This document shows, one piece after another, positions 53,481-63,819 of a stretch of DNA of 64,000 nt; within the stretch, counting starts at the first letter, position 1; each line of letters opens with the position of its first letter. The notes beneath the pieces are model-generated. The model saw only the letters and a program-made list of their open reading frames with translations. It made no database searches and was not told the origin of the DNA. Source of the DNA: Helicobacter heilmannii (GTDB lineage Bacteria > Campylobacterota > Campylobacteria > Campylobacterales > Helicobacteraceae). The stretch is taken from assembly GCF_001283065.1 (NCBI RefSeq), contig NZ_CDMK01000001.1, positions 236,244 through 300,243 on the forward strand, read 5' to 3'. Both the position numbers and the translations under genes were made by a program.

Positions 53481-54974
53481 ATGAGCCTACTCACCTTAAA
53501 ACTTCGTGTGTTTAAATTCAACCCTAAGATTGATTACAACCCCGCCTATGTGCTCTACAGCGTGGATTACAACCCCAAGGGGCGTTTAAGCGAGGTGCTT
53601 TCCAAGATTCCCAATCTTGTCTACGACTCCATGCACTTGGGGCTAAAGATCAACCAAATCGCCGTGTTTGAGGACTTAGAAATTTCTAATTTAATCGCGC
53701 ATTTTGGTAAGGAGTGGGTGCTAGAGCCTTTAGCCATCCCCTATGCCAAACAGGATTTGCTCTTAAATGAAGAAGCCCTGCTAGAGCCTTATGCCAACTT
53801 CTTTAAAAGCGCGCCCTTTTTGACAGCAGAGGAGAGGGCAGAGCTGGCCAAATACACGAACATCAACACCCTAACACCTAAAGAGCATGCGGGCTACTTT
53901 GGGGATGGATTTTTCTTGTATGCCAAGTGGCTGATGGAGCGTTATCCACACCGAAGCCCTGAGATTTTAAGCAGTATTGCTGACAAGAGGCATGGTGTGA
54001 TGTACTTTGTACCCTTAAAGTATCGCCTCTACCCTGAGAGCGAGGCACTAGACATAGAGATTTACAGCTTGCAGCAAATGCTCTTAAGTGGCTCTAAATG
54101 CCCGCTAGCTAGCAACCCGTGGGCGCATTTAGGCAACATTGCCTATAACTTCTCTAAGCCCGATACAAGCAAGCAAGCTCCCTACTTGCTCTACACAGCC
54201 TACCCGCAAAACTACAATGTTGTTCCCCTACTCACAAGCACGCGCCTCCTTTTACAAAAACTAAAGGTACGCTTCGTGGAGTTGCCCTGTGTCTTTGATG
54301 GTGGGCATTGGGGGCGTTTGGCGGATTTAGAAAAATTTTTAACCGCCAACGCCTATAACCTTGCCCTAGCGCATAAAGTCGGGGGGGTTTTGCTGTGCGC
54401 TGACGAGGACGCTTACACAAACGCCACCTACGCCAAAGCCTTGCTAGATAGCGAGCCTAGCCTATTAGAAGCAGTGAATAACAACCTTGCCGCCTATGAA
54501 TTGAGCTATAGCCAGCAGGCACAAGTGGTCTTTTTAAACGACTTGTTGGCAAAAGAGATCTTGCAGCTTGAGCCCCTAACCCCCTTTAAGGGCTTTAGTG
54601 CGGTGTGGTTTAAAGAGAGCGCACAGGAACACCCCACTCTCTTAAAATGGCTAGACCTACACATACATAGCCCCCTTTTTAGCAAGGAGTCTTATGCCCA
54701 CTTGCTAGATATTGACCGCAAAATGGCACTTAAAGAGTCAGCGCGTATCCGCTATGCGGGCATTGATTTAGGTGTGGATTTTATCATGGTTAATGCGCTC
54801 AGCCAGTTTCATATGTTTGACACGCTTGCCAAGCAAGGCTCAGATGCTTACCAGCGCGACCATGATCACACGAGCGTTTTGTTTTTGTCTCAAGTGGTGT
54901 TGCTCGCTCTAGGGGAAAGAAACGCCAAGGCACTAGGGTTAGATAGCCACAAAAACGCCTTTCACTTCTTATAA
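53481..54974 (+). CDS. Conserved protein of unknown function (HP0468-like)
   Basis: A 497-residue soluble protein with no signal peptide. The N-terminal third starts SLLTLKLRVFKFNPKID and resembles the ferredoxin-like beginning of a Campylobacterota-specific family. Residues such as CPLASN, CVFDGGHW and LLCADEDAY are conserved-looking clusters with Cys, which hints at cofactor binding. DUF5644 is a possible family name from memory. The role is unknown. It is followed by a small membrane protein gene. Confidence 0.75.
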   Translation: MSLLTLKLRVFKFNPKIDYNPAYVLYSVDYNPKGRLSEVLSKIPNLVYDSMHLGLKINQIAVFEDLEISNLIAHFGKEWVLEPLAIPYAKQDLLLNEEALLEPYANFFKSAPFLTAEERAELAKYTNINTLTPKEHAGYFGDGFFLYAKWLMERYPHRSPEILSSIADKRHGVMYFVPLKYRLYPESEALDIEIYSLQQMLLSGSKCPLASNPWAHLGNIAYNFSKPDTSKQAPYLLYTAYPQNYNVVPLLTSTRLLLQKLKVRFVELPCVFDGGHWGRLADLEKFLTANAYNLALAHKVGGVLLCADEDAYTNATYAKALLDSEPSLLEAVNNNLAAYELSYSQQAQVVFLNDLLAKEILQLEPLTPFKGFSAVWFKESAQEHPTLLKWLDLHIHSPLFSKESYAHLLDIDRKMALKESARIRYAGIDLGVDFIMVNALSQFHMFDTLAKQGSDAYQRDHDHTSVLFLSQVVLLALGERNAKALGLDSHKNAFHFL

Positions 54975-54990
54975 AGGATAAAGGATTTTG

Positions 54991-55293
54991 ATGACAACAG
55001 GGCTAAAACTCCTCTTTGCGATGGTGCTGGGCATGGCGTGGTACCTTGTCAATGGCGAAACTTCTGGGGACATAGCCCTAATGATTTTCTTTTTTGTGGC
55101 GTTTTTGCTACTCATCAAGCCCATATCCTTCCAGCCCCCAGAAAAGAGGGAGGATTACATCGAACAACTTAAAAGGAGCTACGAGCGTAAAATGGATTTA
55201 AAAAAGAAAGAGAAGGAAGAGAAACAGCGCTTAAACCAAGCGGCCAATGAGCGGGATTTTAAAAAACGCGACAGTAACACGAGTTTGCTCTAA
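54991..55293 (+). CDS. Small membrane protein (HP0467-like)
   Basis: A 100-residue protein starting at ATG 54991 after AAAGGATAAAGG (a TTG one codon earlier is possible). Two hydrophobic segments (LKLLFAMVLGMAWYLV and ALMIFFFVAFLLLIK) precede a highly charged Lys/Glu C-terminal helix. The stop overlaps the next start (TAATG). Function unknown; it is probably a membrane partner of its TerB-like neighbour, by coupling only. Confidence 0.75.
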   Translation: MTTGLKLLFAMVLGMAWYLVNGETSGDIALMIFFFVAFLLLIKPISFQPPEKREDYIEQLKRSYERKMDLKKKEKEEKQRLNQAANERDFKKRDSNTSLL

Positions 55294-55997
55294 TGTTGGA
55301 AGTGGTGTTGATTGTGGGAGTGGCGGTGGTGTTGATCTATTTGTACTACACCTTGCAGGAGTATTTAAAAAACCCGCTCAAAAACCCCCCAGAGCCTAAA
55401 AAGCAAGAGTTTAGCCCGCTAGAGCCCCACGCCCTGCCCACCCCCCAAGAAACACTCAAAAGCAGCGAAGCGGGCTTGTTTGCCGCCCTAATGGGGGTGT
55501 TTAGCAAACACATCCAAGAAACCCCCTTAAGCCAAGCCTTAAGCCAAGTGTTTTTACAGGATTTGAGCCAAGAGTTCCACAAGGATTTAGAGCCACTCAC
55601 CCAGATTTACAAAGAGGCCGATCGAACTCTAGAAGATCTGTGCAATGCGCTCTCTAGTCTTGCGCACGGAGAGTATAAAAAGCGGGTGAAGTGGGTAGAG
55701 CTCTTGTTTGTGCTTGCCTACAGCGATGGGGCACTTGGGGACGCAGAGAAAGAAGCCCTACTAGACATCGGGGCGTATTTGGGGCTAGAGAACGCGGATT
55801 TTAACCAGCTTTACGAGGGCTTTGAGAACCTCAAATTTGAGCCCCTAGAGAATCTAGAGGTGGCGGATTTGGAGGGGTTCAAAACAAAGGTGCAAGACAT
55901 GCACATCAACCTTTTTGACCCAAAAAAATGGAATAAAAGCTACTTGCCCCAAGCCATGCTAGAGTTGTGGCAACTTCTTAAAAATCCACAAAGTTAG
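55293..55997 (+). CDS. Membrane-anchored TerB-like protein (HP0466-like)
   Basis: A 234-residue protein with one N-terminal membrane segment (LEVVLIVGVAVVLIYLYYTL) and a Pro/Glu linker. A helical C-terminal part contains the TerB-type segment LFVLAYSDGALGDAEKEAL. TerB/DjlA-N domains, first described in tellurite resistance and in DnaJ-like DjlA proteins, bind metal or partners. No J domain is present. Co-directional with the previous four genes. Confidence 0.7.
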   Translation: MLEVVLIVGVAVVLIYLYYTLQEYLKNPLKNPPEPKKQEFSPLEPHALPTPQETLKSSEAGLFAALMGVFSKHIQETPLSQALSQVFLQDLSQEFHKDLEPLTQIYKEADRTLEDLCNALSSLAHGEYKKRVKWVELLFVLAYSDGALGDAEKEALLDIGAYLGLENADFNQLYEGFENLKFEPLENLEVADLEGFKTKVQDMHINLFDPKKWNKSYLPQAMLELWQLLKNPQS

Positions 55998-56081
55998 AAT
56001 TTAAAATTTTAGAATAGTTTTGCAAACAAAAAGAAAATATGCTAAGATGTCCCTTTATTTTTTATGAATGGAGCGATAGCG

Positions 56082-57145
56082 GTGAAAAAAACACTTTTCT
56101 TGTGTGCGCTGGCTTATAGCGGCGTGGAGGGCTTGGAGTTTGGCGAAATGGGCAACACCAGCTTTGGCATGGGTGGGGCGGGCGTGGCTCTTGAAAACTC
56201 CGCTTGGGGCACTTACTACAACCCCGCCCTACTAGACATGGACGAGAAAAGCAAAGCCAAGCTGGGTTATAGCTTTGGCATTGGAGTGAGAGAGAAAAAC
56301 ATGTTGCCCCTAGTCTCTAGTGCCTTGCAGGGCATGGGTTTGGCAGATGCCAACAGCACGCCGGCCAATGCCCACATCGACCAAAATCAAGGCAGGGCGA
56401 TTAGCATAGACACCAACCAAGGTTCAAAAGCCCAAACGATCGTAAGCACTGGTAACGCCCTTAAAAGCTTTTTAAAGCTTAATGGCTTGCATGTAGACTC
56501 ACAAAATGGCATTTTGGTGCAATTTAGCCCCAAAGTTAAAAAGATTAAGGACGGGATTGGGGCTTTTAGTATCGGCATTTTTGCCAGTGTGTTTGCCAGC
56601 GCAAGCGCGGTTACCAACCCGCACTACAACCAGCTCATCTTGCCCCTATCCATAAACTGGCAAAACATCTACGCCGGGGCGCAAGTAAACCCTAGGAGCA
56701 CTGCCTTCCAGCAAAGTACGCAAAGTGCGTATTTAAACTCCTCTTTGCTCTCTCGATCCATGTGGCTTATGCGAAGGGTTTTGATCTTAAAAAGGCGGGG
56801 TGTCTTTCTGTGGGCGTAACTCTTCGGTTGGGTGGCGACCAGTGGTACGACCTTCATCCCCAAAGCCGAAAACTTGATTTCAACTTTTCCTCACAGCATG
56901 CAGAAGGTGCGTTAAAGCCACTTTGGGCTGGACTTAGGCGTGGCTTACCGCATTAAAGGCTTTATGGTGGGGCTTATAAGCAAATATTTAAACATCCTTA
57001 TCCGCTACGCCCATCTGCCCAGCATGCGCATCATTTGCTTAAGACATGGATTTTAATTTGACTTCGAATAAAATGCCCATGCTAGACAAGCGTAGCCAAA
57101 TGCAAGGGCGTAGGCGGGGGGCTGGAAGGCAACTTAAAGCCCCTT
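56082..57145 (+). pseudogene. Frameshifted TraF-like outer membrane protein
   Basis: The start is GTG at 56082 (VKKTLFLCALAYSG), with TGGAGCG at 56068-56074; the ATG at 56064 is less likely. The first 240 codons read as a signal peptide and then EMGNTSFGMGGAGVALENSAW with YYNPALL, the start of the TraF_2/outer-membrane family. From about 56745 the frame shifts: HVAYAKGFDLKKAGCLSVGV in the next frame, then FGLDLGVAYRIKGFMVGLI, and a last piece with DFNLTSNKMPMLDKRSQM. The barrel is broken at least three times. It corresponds to the HP0465-like slot. Convergent with ackA. Confidence 0.7.
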
Positions 57146-58324
57146 AACCACCTGCACGGTCGCCTTGGCGATTGCCAGTTCTTCATTGGTAGGCACCCTT
57201 AAAATAGGAAGTTTACGCGCTTGGCTTAAAAGCGCAATCCCCGGGCGGGGGTTGGCATTGGCTTCTTCATCTAGGAAAATCCCAAAGTTTTCAAGCCCAC
57301 TGCACACAGCATGGCGCACCTTGGCACTGTTTTCACCCACGCCAGCGGTGAAAATGATCGCATCCAAGGCCCCCAGCACAAAGGCGTAAGCCCCGATGTA
57401 TTTTCTAATGCGGTGCGTATAGATGTCAAAGGCAAGCTTGGCCTTCTCGTCTTTATTTGCCATGCGCTTTTCAATGGAGCGCATGTCGTTGTCCCCACAA
57501 AGCCCTCTAAGCCCGCTTTCGTGATTGAGCATGTGCACCACGCCGGCGGTGTCCTTATTAGTGAGCTGCCCGATATAGCCAAGCAAAGCCGGGTCCAAAT
57601 CCCCCGAGCGTGTGCCCATCACCAACCCCTCTAAGGGGGTGAGCCCCATAGAAGTTTCTACACTCTTGCCATCTTTAATGGCGCACACACTCGCCCCATT
57701 TCCCAAGTGCAAAGAGATGGCATTGAAGTTTCTATAAGGGATGTGTAAAAAACGAGCGGCCTCTTGGGCAACAAAGTTGTGTGAAGTACCATGAAAGCCA
57801 TAGCGACGCAGTTTGTGCTGTTGGTAGAGCTCATAGGGCAGAGCATACATGAAGGCGTGGGGGGGGATGCTCTGGTGGTAGGCGGTGTCAAACACGGCCA
57901 CTTGGGGCAGATTGGGTACTTGTTTTTGCATCGCCTTGATCCCAGCTAGGTGGGCGGGGTTATGCAAGGGAGCTAGGGGGCAAAGGTCTTCTAAATGCCC
58001 GATGACCTCTGGCGTGATGAGGGTGGGCTTAATGAACAAATCCCCCCCCTGCACGACCCGATGCCCCACGCCATCGATGTAGTCTAGACTTTTTAAAACC
58101 CCCATCGCTTGCAATTTTTCTTGCATTTTTAACAGCCCGTGGGCATGGTCGGTGATGTGTAGGCTCTCGCTTTGAAAGGCCTTGGCACTGGTGCTGATGC
58201 TGATCCTACCCTCTTTCTCGCCTATTTGCTCCACAAGTCCTTTAGCCAGCACCATACGCTTGTCCATGTTGAAGAGCTGGAACTTGATAGATGAACTGCC
58301 TAAATTTAAAACGAGGATACGCAT
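57134..58324 (-). CDS. ackA: Acetate kinase
   Basis: Interconverts acetate plus ATP and acetyl phosphate. The 396-residue product starts MRILVLNLGSSSIKFQLF, with the catalytic ASKHA motifs: GHRVVQGGD, FDTAYHQS, FHGTSHNFVAQEA, HLGNGASVCAIKDGKS and DPAL. The stop of pta immediately precedes its start, so pta and ackA are an operon. In H. pylori strain 26695 these genes are reported as disrupted, but they are intact here. Confidence 0.97.
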   Translation of the reverse strand: MRILVLNLGSSSIKFQLFNMDKRMVLAKGLVEQIGEKEGRISISTSAKAFQSESLHITDHAHGLLKMQEKLQAMGVLKSLDYIDGVGHRVVQGGDLFIKPTLITPEVIGHLEDLCPLAPLHNPAHLAGIKAMQKQVPNLPQVAVFDTAYHQSIPPHAFMYALPYELYQQHKLRRYGFHGTSHNFVAQEAARFLHIPYRNFNAISLHLGNGASVCAIKDGKSVETSMGLTPLEGLVMGTRSGDLDPALLGYIGQLTNKDTAGVVHMLNHESGLRGLCGDNDMRSIEKRMANKDEKAKLAFDIYTHRIRKYIGAYAFVLGALDAIIFTAGVGENSAKVRHAVCSGLENFGIFLDEEANANPRPGIALLSQARKLPILRVPTNEELAIAKATVQVVKGL

Positions 58325-59791
58325 TTACAGCTCCTGTGCCTGGATGGCGGTGATGATGATCGTGTTGATCACATCTTCAACCAAACAGCCACGGCTTAAG
58401 TCATTGACCGGTTTTTTAAGCCCTTGCAGTACGGGACCGATCGCCAAAGTATTCGCGCAACGTTGTACAGCCTTGTAGGCAATGTTGCCCGCATCCAAAT
58501 CGGGAAAAATAAAGACATTGGCGTGCCCAGCCACGAGGCTGCCTGGCATTTTGCGTTTGCCGGTGAGCGCATCCACACTCGCATCAAATTGCATTGGGCC
58601 ATCTAGAGCGGTCGTGTTGTCCAGCTCCCTAGCCACTTGCACAGCCTTAGCGACTTTATCCACATCCGGGCCCTTGCCTGAAGTGCCTGTGGAGTAGGAG
58701 AGCATGGCCACTTTGGGCTCAAAACCAAAGGCCTTGGCCGTTTTGACAGAGGCCAGCGCGATTTGGGCAAGTTCTTCGCTGCTTGGATTGGGGTTGATCG
58801 CGCAGTCGCCAAAGACATAGACCTTTGTATCAAGACACATGAAAAACACGCTAGACACTAAAGTATTGCCCGGGGAGAGTTTGATGATTTGTAGGGCGGG
58901 GCGCACGGTATCGGCGGTGGTGTGGGTCGCCCCTGAGACCATCCCATCAGCTTGCCCACTGTAGACCAACATAGTGCCAAAATAAGTCGGGGTTTTGACG
59001 AGTTTTTGGGCTTCTTCTAGGCTTAAACCCTTGTTTTTGCGCAGTTCGTATAAAGTGTTAGCAAACCCATCTAAATAGGGGGAAGTCTCTGGGTCTAACA
59101 CTAAGGTGTCTTTTAAATCCAATCCCAAATCCTTGGTGTCCTTGTGGACTTTGTTTTTGTCGCCCAGCAAAACAAGCTTAGCTGCCTGTAATTGCAAGAT
59201 CGCATGCGCCGCTTTTAAAATCCGTGCATCGCCACTTTCGGGCAACACAATGGTTTTTAAACTGCTCTTGGCCCGCTCTAGGATTTGGTGCTGGAAGGCT
59301 AACGGGCTTAGGCTAGCTGGCCTTACGCCCTCAAGGGCTTCAAAGGCTTGCTCGGCTTGCTTGGAGGGGGTGTTTAAATCCAGGGCATGCCCTATTGTTT
59401 CTTTGGTGAGAAATAGGGGGGTTATACCCAAATGCTCCCAAGAGCGGGTAGCGATTTTGGCCTCTTTGGGGTCTTTTAAAGCTTGCACCACGGCTAAATT
59501 TAAATGCCGTGCCAAGTCTTCATTAGCATGGGTGTAAAGCCCTTGCAAGGCGTTTAAACCCCTCACTAAAACATATCCGTGTGCAGTGTTTAAAGCGGTG
59601 TAGAAGTTTAGAAGCTGGGTAAAAAATGCCTCTTTATTCTCTGCCAACAGCTCCAGGTACGAGTCACCTAGTTTTTCTTGAGGGTCAAAAACACAAACAC
59701 TCTTGCCATGGTGTTTTAGCAAGTTTTGTAAAAACTCTAATGTTGGGTTTTCTAGGTCCTTGGGGGCGGCGACTAAAATTCCTTTTGCCAT
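58325..59791 (-). CDS. pta: Phosphate acetyltransferase
   Basis: Converts acetyl-CoA and phosphate to acetyl phosphate. The start is the ATG at 59791 after AAGGAGAAAC; the open frame from 59827 would add 12 residues and skip this site. The 488-residue product has an N-terminal P-loop-like/DRTGG region and the catalytic Pta domain (about 165-480) with IVLPESGDARILKA, YSGQADGMVSGATHTTADT and ALDGPMQFDAS. First gene of the pta-ackA pair. Confidence 0.95.
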   Translation of the reverse strand: MAKGILVAAPKDLENPTLEFLQNLLKHHGKSVCVFDPQEKLGDSYLELLAENKEAFFTQLLNFYTALNTAHGYVLVRGLNALQGLYTHANEDLARHLNLAVVQALKDPKEAKIATRSWEHLGITPLFLTKETIGHALDLNTPSKQAEQAFEALEGVRPASLSPLAFQHQILERAKSSLKTIVLPESGDARILKAAHAILQLQAAKLVLLGDKNKVHKDTKDLGLDLKDTLVLDPETSPYLDGFANTLYELRKNKGLSLEEAQKLVKTPTYFGTMLVYSGQADGMVSGATHTTADTVRPALQIIKLSPGNTLVSSVFFMCLDTKVYVFGDCAINPNPSSEELAQIALASVKTAKAFGFEPKVAMLSYSTGTSGKGPDVDKVAKAVQVARELDNTTALDGPMQFDASVDALTGKRKMPGSLVAGHANVFIFPDLDAGNIAYKAVQRCANTLAIGPVLQGLKKPVNDLSRGCLVEDVINTIIITAIQAQEL

Positions 59792-59830
59792 GTTTCTCCT
59801 TTGCAAAAGAGACATTATAACCCACACATG

Positions 59831-60355
59831 TTAATGAGCCCTATTGTGAGGGGTTTGCTCCCTAAGAAGGGTTACAAGCTGTAATGCCAACTCTTTAGGC
59901 GCGCCTTTGGCATCTAAGCTTAAAGTCGCCATCTTTTTATAGAGCGGGGCGCGTTGTTCATAAAGGGCGCGCAGGCTCTTTTTATCTTTAAAGAGCGGGC
60001 GGGGGTTGGGATCGTTTAAGAGTCTAGCGTGCAAGCTTTCAAAGTCTAAATTGAGATAAACGATGGTGCCCTTTAGGGGGGTGTGCAGGGGCAGTCCACC
60101 TCCTGTGGCGATCACCAAGGGGCTAGCCACTTGCTCTAATTGCTTGACAAGCCCCCTTTCTAAATCCCTAAAATACATTTCCCCCTTTTCTTGAAAAATA
60201 CGCTCAATGCTCAAATTCTCCTGGGCAGCGATCTGTAAATCTGTGTCTAAGAGTTTATAACTAAGCACCCTGGCAAGCTTGGCCCCTAAAGTGCTTTTGC
60301 CACAGCCCATAAACCCAATGAGCCAAATTTTATTTAAAGAGAGTGGGTCCAGCAT
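59831..60355 (-). CDS. aroK: Shikimate kinase
   Basis: Phosphorylates shikimate in aromatic amino-acid synthesis. The open frame extends to 60379, but [17 protein letters not shown] at 60355 reaches the P-loop [11 protein letters not shown] at the normal distance. The product is about 174 residues, with the shikimate site ([21 protein letters not shown]) and the lid around [11 protein letters not shown]. It overlaps the end of eno by 26 bases, so the two are co-transcribed. Confidence 0.94.
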   Translation of the reverse strand: MLDPLSLNKIWLIGFMGCGKSTLGAKLARVLSYKLLDTDLQIAAQENLSIERIFQEKGEMYFRDLERGLVKQLEQVASPLVIATGGGLPLHTPLKGTIVYLNLDFESLHARLLNDPNPRPLFKDKKSLRALYEQRAPLYKKMATLSLDAKGAPKELALQLVTLLREQTPHNRAH

Positions 60356-61598
60356 ACACGCCCTCAAGTGCCATTTCAATCTCTAGCAGGCGGTTGTATT
60401 TGGCCGTGCGCTCGCCCCTTATGGGCGCGCCGGTTTTGATCTGCCCCGTGTTGAGTGCCACGCTAAAATCAGCGATGAAACTATCCTCGCTCTCCCCGCT
60501 TCTGTGGCTCATCACACAGGCATAGCCCGATTTTTGCGCCAAGCGCATGGTTTGCATGGTTTGGCTTAGACTGCCGATTTGATTAGGCTTGATTAAAACC
60601 GCATTGGCTAGCCCCTTTTCTATGCCCTCTCTTAACAACAATTCGTTGGTTACAAATAAATCATCGCCCACTAACTGCACCTTAGTGCCTAGCTTTTTGG
60701 TAAGCTCAGCCCATCCATTGTAATCCTCTTCGCCCAGCGCATCCTCAATGGACACAATGGGGTATTTGTCTATCAGTGTAGTGTAATACTCAATAAGCTC
60801 ACTAGATTCAAGCTCTTTATTCTCGCCTGCGAGCACATAATGTCCGGCTATGTTGATAAGTTCGCTGCTGGCGATGTCTAGGGCTAGGGCGATCTGCTCG
60901 CCGGGTTTGTAGCCTGCCTTTTCAATGGCTTTTAAAATCCATTCCAAAGGCTCGGCATTGTCCTTAAAATCCGGGGCAAACCCACCCTCATCGCCTACAC
61001 TTGTGGGCTGCTTGGCATCGGCAAGCATGGCTTTTAGGATGTGATACACCTCCACGCTTGCCCTTAGCGCCTCTTTAAAACTCTCAAAACCTAGGGGCAT
61101 CACCATATACTCTTGGAAGTCTAGGCGGTTGTTGGCATGCGCCCCGCCGTTGATGATGTTGAGCATGGGGGCGGGCAAAATATGGGCGTTGAGCCCGCCT
61201 AGGTAGGTGTAAAGGGGCAGATTTAAAGAGCGTGCCGCCACTCGAGCCAAAGCCATAGACACGCCAAGCACGGCATTTGCCCCTAATTGGCTGTAGTTAT
61301 GGGTGTTGTCTAAACTTTGTAATAGGTGGTCTATTTTGGCTTGGTTGTAGGGGTCTTGCCCAATTAAAGCCTCTTGTATTGCCCCATTGACAAAGCCACA
61401 TGCCTTTAAAACCCCCTTGCCTAAAAAACGCCCTGGATCTTTATCGCGCAGCTCTAGGGCTTCTCTTTTGCCCGTGCTTGCCCCGCTGGGCACGATCGCG
61501 TGTCCTAAAAAGCCCCCGCTAAGCGCAATTTGCGCCTTGAGCGTGGGGTTGCCCCGACTATCCAGCACCTCATACGCCTTCACCGATTCGATTTTCAT
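60330..61598 (-). CDS. eno: Enolase
   Basis: Converts 2-phosphoglycerate to phosphoenolpyruvate. The 422-residue product has the N-terminal loop [11 protein letters not shown] and [14 protein letters not shown], metal ligands in [18 protein letters not shown] and VGDDLFVTN, and the catalytic Lys in [23 protein letters not shown] completes it. Full length, ATG after AAGGAAA. Overlaps aroK. Confidence 0.98.
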   Translation of the reverse strand: MKIESVKAYEVLDSRGNPTLKAQIALSGGFLGHAIVPSGASTGKREALELRDKDPGRFLGKGVLKACGFVNGAIQEALIGQDPYNQAKIDHLLQSLDNTHNYSQLGANAVLGVSMALARVAARSLNLPLYTYLGGLNAHILPAPMLNIINGGAHANNRLDFQEYMVMPLGFESFKEALRASVEVYHILKAMLADAKQPTSVGDEGGFAPDFKDNAEPLEWILKAIEKAGYKPGEQIALALDIASSELINIAGHYVLAGENKELESSELIEYYTTLIDKYPIVSIEDALGEEDYNGWAELTKKLGTKVQLVGDDLFVTNELLLREGIEKGLANAVLIKPNQIGSLSQTMQTMRLAQKSGYACVMSHRSGESEDSFIADFSVALNTGQIKTGAPIRGERTAKYNRLLEIEMALEGVYAGPTLFK

Positions 61599-61805
61599 GT
61601 TTTTCCTTGTTTTCGATTCATTCTTTTATTTCCAATCCAAAAAGAGACATGTTAGCAAAATATAAGGTTTTTCAATAAAATGGGCTTGCTGTGGGCTTTC
61701 ACACCACAGAGATGATAAAAATCTTTTAGAGCAAGGCTTAAAGGTACGCCTAGAAAGATCACCCACTCTGTGCTTAGGGTGGCAGAGACTTGGGATTTTG
61801 TCGTC
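61599..61805. other. Intergenic region upstream of eno
   Basis: Contains the eno ribosome site and an AT-rich stretch likely to hold its promoter. No gene is seen. The frame decay of the adjacent pseudogene begins at 61806. Confidence 0.4.
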
Positions 61806-63440
61806 TTACTTTGATTTTTTCTTCACACTCCCATCGAGCGTGATTTTATAGTGACTCTTTGTGGGTATTTTAAACGCGCGTAAGCTGTGTTCGCCCAAAA
61901 TATCGGTACCACTCGCTTTGGCCAAATCCCACAGTTCGTGGCAGCGGCAGGCAAGATGGCTGGCTTAGTGTTTGTACTCAATTATGCGCGTCTAAGAGCT
62001 TTTTATAACGCTCCATATTTTCCAAGTCCAAGCGTTCAATGATCTTTTTTGCACTGCGCGGATACATTAAAGGCACAGGGAGTGCTTTATGGTGCCGGCA
62101 CTTGAGAGCGACAAATTCTAAAAGTTTAATGCGTTTGACTAAGCGATCCACAAACGCCATCGCCTGCTCGACTAGAATTGGGTAGTTGTTTAAATCCTTC
62201 TTGTTTATATGGGGTAAACCAACATTGGATGCATGGTGCATCGCTATCTCTTCGAGTGCACACACACTTCTGCCTACCTAGATCCATCCCCTGTTGCAAG
62301 TAAGCGATGCACCGATCGATTTTATCCTTCTTTAACATCCATCCCATCAACCCAATCAAAATTAAAATGCGCTATAGAGCAAAACGCATTAGCGCAGTCC
62401 AAATCACTAGCTTGTTCAAAAGCTGTATGACCGCTTGGTATCCTTTCCTCTCTGCTTTTTATTGGGCACTCTGCTTCCTCTTGAAAGACATACGCCAGCA
62501 CCTCCTCACACAGGGTATAAGCCTTCCCATTGCCTTTTTCAGCCTACGCCCCTAAGAGAGGGATCGCCTGCTTACAATATTCCGTCGCTTTTTTTGCCCT
62601 CTTTACGCATTTCGCCCAAGCACTTATAATCACACAGGTATAATTTCTACAGCAGCCTTATGATAACTGTTCTCGAGTGTGAGGGTTTTGTCTTTAAACA
62701 CTTTGCAATGCTCTAAATGGCGTAATGGTCATAAATACTGAGGAGTTAAAATGAATCGATCAACTCTTGTCCACTGATGGCCTTTCCACCTTCGTGTTCT
62801 AACATCCAAATTCCACAATAATTTGCTTTTGCAATCCTGGCTAGTTCCACCAAAGCCTCCACAGAGCCTAACTCTACGGCTTTTGAAAGACAACGGATCG
62901 CCACATTGTGATCTAGGTGAAGTACAACCCCCTCTATGGCCATTTTGTCTAGCTCTAGCCACGCTTTTGCACTGTAGGTCTTTGGCTTTCATGTAGTCTT
63001 TAAAGACTTGCAGAGTGTTTGTCCCGTATTTCATAGGGGTTTGACCTCGGGGGCGTTTGCGTTTTTGGCGATTTTGGTGGCTTGTGGGGAAGGGTGTATA
63101 GCACCCGCCTCTTGACTTGCCTTTTCATCTTGTTTATTTGGACATTCGGTTTGCAATAAATGGGTGTGCTTCTCTTCAAGAGTGTTTAGCAAGCCTTCTA
63201 AATCCTCCAAGGATTGAGACAATCTGTGGATATTTTGACTGCTTGTACGCCCTCAGGGACGCGCTCTAAGGCGTTTAGATGGATGTTTTCTCTCACTTTC
63301 ACTCTTTTAAAATGCACGAGAGCTTTTTTTAGCTCTGTATCGTTTTCTTCACTTTGGCCATAGACATTCTCTAGGGTGATGTTAAAATTGCCGACATGTC
63401 TAAGAGCTTGTAAAAATTGCTCTTCATGGTTTTAACTCCT
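61806..63440 (-). pseudogene. Decayed gene with Sel1-like repeats
   Basis: Minus-strand pieces in changing frames: VKVRENIHLNALERVPEGVQ (about 63260-63320), a Glu/Gln-rich piece with SLEDLEGLLNTLEEKHTHLL (about 63160-63220), AIRCLSKAVELGSVEALVEL (about 62840-62900), ATEYCKQAIPLL and AEKGNGKAYTLCEEV (about 62500-62580), KIDRCIAYLQQGMDLG (about 62280-62320), NNYPILVEQAMAFVDRLVKR (about 62140-62200), and a tail ending KITLDGSVKKKSK (61806-61850). The AxxCLxxAxxxG spacing is that of Sel1-like (SLR) repeats, as in Helicobacter cysteine-rich proteins. Frequent stops and frameshifts show decay. It may be more than one former gene. Confidence 0.5.
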
Positions 63441-63734
63441 CTTTAATCGTGCTAAATCCCCTACCTTAAATCCTCAAGCACCAATAAAGCGTTTGTGGGT
63501 GCGCTTGGTGGCCTTTAGATCTTGACTAAGACCATTGTATACTTGTTGCATTTTGATCCTTTGTATTGAGATAGCATGGAAGTGCAGCAGAAAAAGGAGA
63601 AAAAAGACGAGGACAAGAACCCTAGATATGCCACAAGCTTTAGGGATTTTTGTGTATAGATGGAGACTTAATTCTGTAATAAAGTGCCGAGTGCAACGAC
63701 TTTTTTATTGATTTGTTAAATTTAGACAATTAGT
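63441..63734. other. Non-coding spacer
   Basis: No gene seen. An AAAAGGAGAAAAAAGACGAGG stretch (63591 onwards, first part of it) resembles a ribosome site, but the frame after it stops quickly. Confidence 0.35.
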
Positions 63735-63819
63735 TTACCCCAAAAAAACCTCCTAGCTTTAGCTAGGCGGATTAAGGCGCATGCTCTCAAATATCACTGA
63801 TGTTGTGTATAATATCCTC
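63735..63819 (+). repeat. Left end of an IS200/IS605-type element
   Basis: TTAC (63735-63738), the insertion tetranucleotide known for IS608-type elements, is followed by a perfect hairpin CCTAGCT/AGCTAGG (63752-63758 with 63761-63767) and CGGATTAAGG. It lies directly before a tnpB-like start. Partly repeated at 15075-15090 and 49988-50003. Confidence 0.55.
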
